A stretch of 10,828 nt of DNA from Legionellales bacterium (lineage in GTDB: Bacteria > Pseudomonadota > Gammaproteobacteria > Legionellales > Legionellaceae): the NCBI GenBank assembly GCA_003489505.1, contig DNMA01000163.1:1-10828 (forward strand), read 5' to 3'. Positions 7,816 through 10,828 of the stretch are shown here, in pieces. Every line of letters starts with the position of its first letter. Position 1 is the stretch's first letter. Under the pieces are notes generated by a model. That model had not been told where the DNA came from and made no database searches. It worked only from the letters and a program-made list of their open reading frames with translations. The translations under genes were made by a program, and so were the position numbers.

Positions 7816-10026
7816 ATGGTTAATACAGCTGCACAAGAAAAATTTGGTTTAATGTCTCAAGTTACCGGTCTATCTGTTTCACAAGCTAAAGCCTGTGATA
7901 AAATGTTGAATCAAAGCCAATCTCTTCCTTTTTTAAAGCTCTATGCCCTTGAAGAGGCTCAAGGTTTATCGACCCAGCAATGGATTAAAGCTTATCGTTT
8001 TAAAAAGGAATACGATTATCTTGTCAGTCTGACTCAGCCGCAAGAACTTGAACAACTCCTCAAAACTCATGATAAATTTTTGCCTTATGATAGTTTGCTT
8101 CCTCATCACATCAGCATTCCTAATGTTATGAAACCTTACGACCAAGAGCTTTTATTAACACTTGCAAAAAAAATGATTGCAAACCCTGGTCTTAGTTTTG
8201 AAGAAGTAACCCAAGAAATTCAAGATAAAGACCCAGAGCAAATCTGTATTGCAATGCAATACGCTTTGGCAATTGATTTATTGAAAAACCCTCAAATTCT
8301 TCATGAGCTTCGAGAAAAATTATGGCATGAAGGAAGCTTTAAACTTCGCCCTGCACAAAAAAATCAAGCTCAAACTCAAGCGCTTGAAGCGCAATGGCCA
8401 AAACCTATAGCGCTCATCAAAAAAATTTCACCCGAATTATTTCTTAAATTCTGGCAAGCTAAAAAACATCATGGCGTTGAGGCTCAATTGGAATATGGTG
8501 ACAATGCCTATTGGATGTTAGATATCCTGCAAAAACACCTGAATTGGAAACCACAAGGACAAATATCTGACGCCTGGATTGAAGAAGCACTGAAATTAGC
8601 GATTAACGCCTATCTCAATCCCAGAATTCATCGAGATATATTAGCACTTTGCTATGATCAAGCAGTTGAACAACTATTACCAGTGGTCGAAGCACAATGG
8701 CGACAAATGCTTTCGCAAAAAAGTATTGGTAAACAACCTGTTTTAATGTTTTATCCACATGGAAAATCAGGTGTGATGATATTTCTTTATGATGAAGCAG
8801 GGGAAATTCGTGATCATTTTACAGTTTACCCGCATGCACCGGACTACAATATTGAAGATGCTGTCTCTCAAATCGTCAAAGTCTTGACCCGAAATCCCAT
8901 TCAAAATCTTGCTTGGGTATATCAACCCGAAACTAAAAAAGCTATCTTTAAGATTCTCAATATCATTCAAAAACGCTATCCAGATTTAAAATGGGACTTG
9001 GATTTGATTTCTAATCGCTTCTGTCCATTATTTACTACTACCGAAAAGAAAGCACCAAGTCTTGAAGATGTGCAAAAAGCTGCGTTATTTATTCAAAATC
9101 CTTGGATTTTCTGGGCTAAATGTTCTCCAGAACAATTACTCAATCCTTTATTAAAACTACTTCCTAAAGAACGCTTACAAAGCCTATGGCACAATTTATT
9201 ACAAGAGCAGCTGCTTCTGAAGGGTATACTCATCAATGAAGCAAGCGCTGAAATTTTAGGCCTGATTCCTGAGTTAAGCACTCAAGATATTCATCTACTT
9301 CAAGAGTTGCAAAAAGCGGGCCCGATTCAATCCTTAGCGCAAATTCAAAATACTTTACAAAAAGATGTTTCTGAGCTTGCAGCCTTCATCCGGTTTGAAG
9401 AGAATCCAAAGGATTTCCCATTTTTAGCTGAAGATGAAGCGCTCATTCAAGAAATAATTAAAAATAAAAATTGCCAATTAGCAGATTTAAGCCAAGATTG
9501 TAGTATTATCGACAGTATTCGACATACCCCAAGTATGGTAAGCCATTGGGGTGAAGACAAAATATTCCGACTACAAAATTTAATTTGGAATCATATTCAG
9601 TTCCAAAAACCTATTCATCTCTTTCAAAATTTTCTAGAAAAACAATTAACACAAATTAAAGCAGGTACTCGCTTTTATGGCACTATCACCAAAATATTAA
9701 ATTATGGATGTTTTGTAGACCTGGGTGAAGGCGTTGAAGGTCTTGTACATATTTCTGCAATGGGGGATTGCTTTATTAGTGACCCCACTTTAATTTTTAA
9801 TGAAGGTGATACAGTCGTCATTGAATGGGCTCATTTTGATGAAAAACAAAAGCGCTTAAGCTTAAGACTTCAACCAGAAGTATTAAAGAAAAAAACCAGT
9901 ACACATCAACATAAGCCGGTCATCAAAAAAACAGCCCCTGTTAAACCTTCTGTAAAAGTCGAGAAAAAAACCATCGCGATTGGACCATCAGCCATGGAAC
10001 TTGCCTTTGCCAATTTGAAAAAATAA
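7816..10026 (+). CDS. Diverged Tex-like S1-domain RNA-binding protein
   Basis: 736 residues with the whole domain order of Tex (YhgF), a nucleic-acid-binding transcription/RNA factor of about 770 residues. Residues 11-75 match the Tex N-terminal helical region (GLSVSQAKACDKML, SLPFLKLY). Residues 309-405 occupy the YqgF/RNase H-like fold (VLMFYPHGKSG ... YDEAG ... YPH). Residues 470-526 are the helix-hairpin-helix part (INEASAEILGLI). Residues 615-687 are a good S1 domain (FYGTITKILNYGCFVDLG, GLVHIS, D656-P657, LSLRL). A Lys-rich tail ends AMELAFANLKK, as in Tex. The odd point is that Tex signatures are lost: GLDPG reads FYPHG (312-316), the second acidic residue is replaced by N400, and the GQYQHDV region (about 443-450) is unrecognisable, while the S1 domain is well kept. 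Probably a paralog with RNA binding but no YqgF catalysis. The start has GAGGA twelve bases upstream, rather distant; no better start is seen. Confidence 0.8.
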   Translation: MVNTAAQEKFGLMSQVTGLSVSQAKACDKMLNQSQSLPFLKLYALEEAQGLSTQQWIKAYRFKKEYDYLVSLTQPQELEQLLKTHDKFLPYDSLLPHHISIPNVMKPYDQELLLTLAKKMIANPGLSFEEVTQEIQDKDPEQICIAMQYALAIDLLKNPQILHELREKLWHEGSFKLRPAQKNQAQTQALEAQWPKPIALIKKISPELFLKFWQAKKHHGVEAQLEYGDNAYWMLDILQKHLNWKPQGQISDAWIEEALKLAINAYLNPRIHRDILALCYDQAVEQLLPVVEAQWRQMLSQKSIGKQPVLMFYPHGKSGVMIFLYDEAGEIRDHFTVYPHAPDYNIEDAVSQIVKVLTRNPIQNLAWVYQPETKKAIFKILNIIQKRYPDLKWDLDLISNRFCPLFTTTEKKAPSLEDVQKAALFIQNPWIFWAKCSPEQLLNPLLKLLPKERLQSLWHNLLQEQLLLKGILINEASAEILGLIPELSTQDIHLLQELQKAGPIQSLAQIQNTLQKDVSELAAFIRFEENPKDFPFLAEDEALIQEIIKNKNCQLADLSQDCSIIDSIRHTPSMVSHWGEDKIFRLQNLIWNHIQFQKPIHLFQNFLEKQLTQIKAGTRFYGTITKILNYGCFVDLGEGVEGLVHISAMGDCFISDPTLIFNEGDTVVIEWAHFDEKQKRLSLRLQPEVLKKKTSTHQHKPVIKKTAPVKPSVKVEKKTIAIGPSAMELAFANLKK

Positions 10027-10035
10027 GGACAGATA

Positions 10036-10410
10036 ATGCAAAAGCCAAAAGGGACTTTGACTTTACAAACTTTAGCGATGCCTGCTGATACCAATGCCAA
10101 TGGTGATATTTTTGGTGGCTGGCTGGTTTCACAAATGGACTTGGCAGTCGGTGTCATGGCCAAAACGATTTCTCGAGGTAGAACCGCAACGATTGCCATC
10201 AATAACTTACAATTTATAGCACCCGTTAAAGTGGGAGACCTCGTGAGTTGCTATGTCGAACTCATTAAAAAAGGCAATACCTCGATGCAGATTGCTATCG
10301 AAGTATGGGTCGAAAAATTTGACTCTTTAGAAAAACATCAGGTCGCTTCAGGTTTATTCATCTATGTTGCCATCGATGAAAATGGTCAGAAAAGAATATT
10401 GCCTCAATGA
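10036..10410 (+). CDS. yciA: YciA-type acyl-CoA thioesterase (single hotdog domain)
   Basis: Hydrolyses acyl-CoA thioesters to free acid and CoA; YciA proteins have broad chain-length range and are thought to control CoA-ester pools, often linked to membrane lipid or septation functions. The 124 residues form one hotdog domain. The family signature TLAMPADTNANGDIFGGWL (12-30) is almost identical to E. coli YciA, including catalytic-type D24 at the start of the central helix. It is followed by the core FIAPVKVGD (60-68) and IEVWVEK (88-94). It ends ILPQ, a few residues shorter than the E. coli protein. Ribosome site AAGGA (10025-10029) overlaps the stop codon of the Tex-like gene, nine bases before this ATG, so the two are almost certainly cotranscribed. 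Its stop overlaps a small downstream plus-strand frame and lies one base from the stop of the convergent cysteine-rich gene. Confidence 0.95.
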   Translation: MQKPKGTLTLQTLAMPADTNANGDIFGGWLVSQMDLAVGVMAKTISRGRTATIAINNLQFIAPVKVGDLVSCYVELIKKGNTSMQIAIEVWVEKFDSLEKHQVASGLFIYVAIDENGQKRILPQ

Positions 10411-10586
10411 GTTACGGGCAGGTTGGGCTTTCATTCGATCCTGACCCACAATTGTTTGGTGATTTATTGCAAGGAGAGCCAGACCCCACAGTGCACCAGC
10501 AGTTTTTCGGTGGTGAGGCTATCCCATTTAAGCCGCAAGTGTTTGGAGGCGAACCACACTTGGAACCACTGCCGCAGCTACAATAA
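10407..10586 (+). CDS. Candidate 59-residue Gln/Pro/Gly repeat ORF overlapping the yciA stop
   Basis: A small frame begins ATG at 10407 and overlaps the yciA TGA as ATGA, the typical arrangement for translational coupling. Its 59 residues have no cysteine and contain three rough repeats: QLFGDLLQGEPDP (15-27), QFFGGEAIPFKP (32-43) and QVFGGEPHLEP (44-54). I recognise no family. The frame lies entirely antisense to the cysteine-rich gene at 10412-10645, with third codon positions facing each other. Its Gln/His codons are therefore largely the complement of that gene's Cys codons, and the repeats may be a shadow of repeats in the other strand. No clear ribosome site precedes it. I consider the minus-strand gene more likely to be real. 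Confidence 0.25.
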   Translation: MSYGQVGLSFDPDPQLFGDLLQGEPDPTVHQQFFGGEAIPFKPQVFGGEPHLEPLPQLQ

Positions 10587-10645
10587 CATGCAAAAGAATA
10601 GCCACTCAGCATGTTTAATATTAAAAATATTACTATGTTTTTCAT
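10412..10645 (-). CDS. Small secreted cysteine-rich protein (77 residues, 10 Cys)
   Basis: I recognise no family. Residues 1-19 look like a signal peptide: MKN start, hydrophobic core IVIFLILNML, then SGYSFA with a signal-peptidase-I type S-x-A site before Cys20. It is not a good lipobox. The mature part of 58 residues holds all ten cysteines (20, 22, 24, 30, 37, 49, 51, 59, 66, 76) and is otherwise Gly, Ser, Asn and Pro. There are two related units: CSC-GSGSKC-SPPNTCG (22-38) and CWC-GSGSPC-KSPNNCG (49-67). The regular pattern suggests a disulfide-stapled or metal-binding exported peptide. GC content of the mature-coding part is about 50%, visibly above its neighbours. The ribosome site is poor, but a plausible promoter lies upstream. 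The stop codon is one base from that of convergent yciA, with no terminator between. Independent support comes from the signal-peptide region, which lies outside the antisense frame. The alternative is that the locus codes on the other strand or not at all. Confidence 0.55.
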   Translation of the reverse strand: MKNIVIFLILNMLSGYSFACYCSCGSGSKCGSPPNTCGLNGIASPPKNCWCTVGSGSPCNKSPNNCGSGSNESPTCP

Positions 10646-10685
10646 GACGCCAATTCACAAATAAAATTCTTTAGGTGGTTTTTAA

Positions 10686-10714
10686 AGTTTAGCTATTATT
10701 TTTTGTCGTAGCAA
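10686..10714 (-). promoter_or_regulatory. Possible sigma70-like promoter of the cysteine-rich gene
   Basis: On the minus strand TTGCTA (10709-10714) and TAAACT (10686-10691) are separated by 17 bases; each box matches consensus at 4 of 6. The start would be near 10679, about 34 bases before the ATG at 10645. The match is moderate and the region is A/T-rich, so chance is possible, but spacing and position fit the gene. Confidence 0.4.
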
Positions 10715-10761
10715 TAGATTGGTCTCTGATTTTCGCATGTAAGTTTATTTTTTTTATGTCT

Positions 10762-10828
10762 TGCAGAGCCTTATTTGGTCACAAGCCAATAAGCCATCTG
10801 CATCCCACAAAAATGCGGATGAGCTTGT
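10762..10828. repeat. Overlapping palindromes, possible structured RNA or dispersed repeat
   Basis: The first hairpin spans 10762-10802: outer stem TGCAGA/TCTGCA, then an imperfect inner stem CTTATTTGG/CCAATAAG with one bulge, and loop TCACAAG. The second spans 10795-10821: CATCTGCAT/ATGCGGATG with one T-G pair and loop CCCACAAAA. The two share 10795-10802, so only one can form at a time. In addition ACAAGC (10781-10786), in the first loop region, can pair with GCTTGT (10823-10828). The element runs to the window edge and may continue. It could be a terminator for a gene on the right, a small RNA, or a dispersed palindromic repeat; the sequence alone does not decide. Confidence 0.4.

Larger units (their letters stand above)
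10646..10828. other. Right-end stretch without a complete gene
   Basis: These 183 bases contain the proposed promoter of the cysteine-rich gene and a strongly palindromic terminal part. On the minus strand two frames are open from the window edge: one of about 24 codons to a stop at 10754-10756, and one of about 18 codons to a stop at 10771-10773. Either could be the 3' end of a gene entering from the right, but neither is long enough to judge. Confidence 0.4.

Noticed and set aside
7816..10026. Calling the 736-residue gene canonical tex
   Set aside because: Domain order fits, but the YqgF signature residues and the GQYQHDV block are missing, so a plain tex label would overstate the function.
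9906..10202. Minus-strand 98-codon frame across the Tex-like/yciA junction
   Set aside because: It is antisense to two well-supported genes and has no motif or ribosome site; YciA's signature is unmistakable on the other strand.
10411..10460. Hairpin GGGCAGG/CCTGACCC as a yciA terminator
   Set aside because: The stem is imperfect with a 17-base loop and no T tract follows; it is not a convincing terminator.
10412..10645. Lipoprotein reading of the cysteine-rich protein (Cys20 lipidated)
   Set aside because: The residues before Cys20 are S-F-A, and a lipobox normally has Leu or a similar residue at -3 and a small residue at -2; a signal peptidase I site fits better.
10423..10647. Plus-strand 74-codon frame antisense to the cysteine-rich gene
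   Set aside because: It starts well inside the locus, has no ribosome site, shows no recognisable features and simply mirrors the minus-strand gene; the ATGA frame at 10407 is the better plus-strand candidate.
1..10828. CRISPR array, insertion sequence, tRNA or prophage segment
   Set aside because: No regularly spaced direct repeats, transposase or integrase motifs, terminal repeats or cloverleaf-forming stretches were seen.

Overview
The window reads as chromosomal core sequence from an AT-rich gammaproteobacterium. GlmU, GlmS, SmpB and the YciA-type thioesterase all have gammaproteobacterial sequence patterns. The overall flavour (low GC, a PIN-PhoH protein, a compact GMP reductase, orphan aromatic-rich and small secreted proteins beside housekeeping genes) would suit the Legionellales/Coxiella-like host-associated lineages. 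That placement is inference, because no rRNA or other decisive marker is present.

Layout. Positions 1-1463 (+) hold the 3' part, or all, of an orphan aromatic-rich helical protein. It ends inside a palindrome that is shared, stop codon to stop codon, with the convergent glmU. Positions 1468-5290 (-) form a three-gene unit transcribed phoH-like (PIN-PhoH) -> guaC -> glmU, with gaps of 9 and 22 bases. A good sigma70-like promoter sits just upstream of phoH and fixes its start at 5290 rather than 5335. From 5423 the strand switches: smpB (+), then a promoter, then glmS -> a strongly diverged Tex-like S1 protein -> yciA-type thioesterase, with gaps of 28 and 9 bases, a probable operon.

The right end is the unusual part. 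Immediately after yciA a higher-GC stretch with internal repeats is open on both strands. The minus strand encodes a 77-residue protein with a clear signal peptide and ten cysteines in the mature part, with its own plausible promoter. The plus strand carries a 59-residue frame whose ATG overlaps the yciA stop. The last 70 bases form mutually exclusive hairpins and hold no complete gene.

The known genes cover UDP-GlcNAc synthesis (GlmS makes glucosamine-6-P; GlmU makes UDP-GlcNAc), purine interconversion (GuaC), ribosome rescue (SmpB) and probable RNA metabolism (PIN-PhoH, Tex-like S1). glmS and glmU lie on opposite strands and in different transcription units. The most promising novel items are the cysteine-rich secreted peptide locus and the Tex-like protein, which keeps the full Tex architecture but has lost its signature residues. 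No CRISPR array, insertion sequence, tRNA or rRNA is visible.
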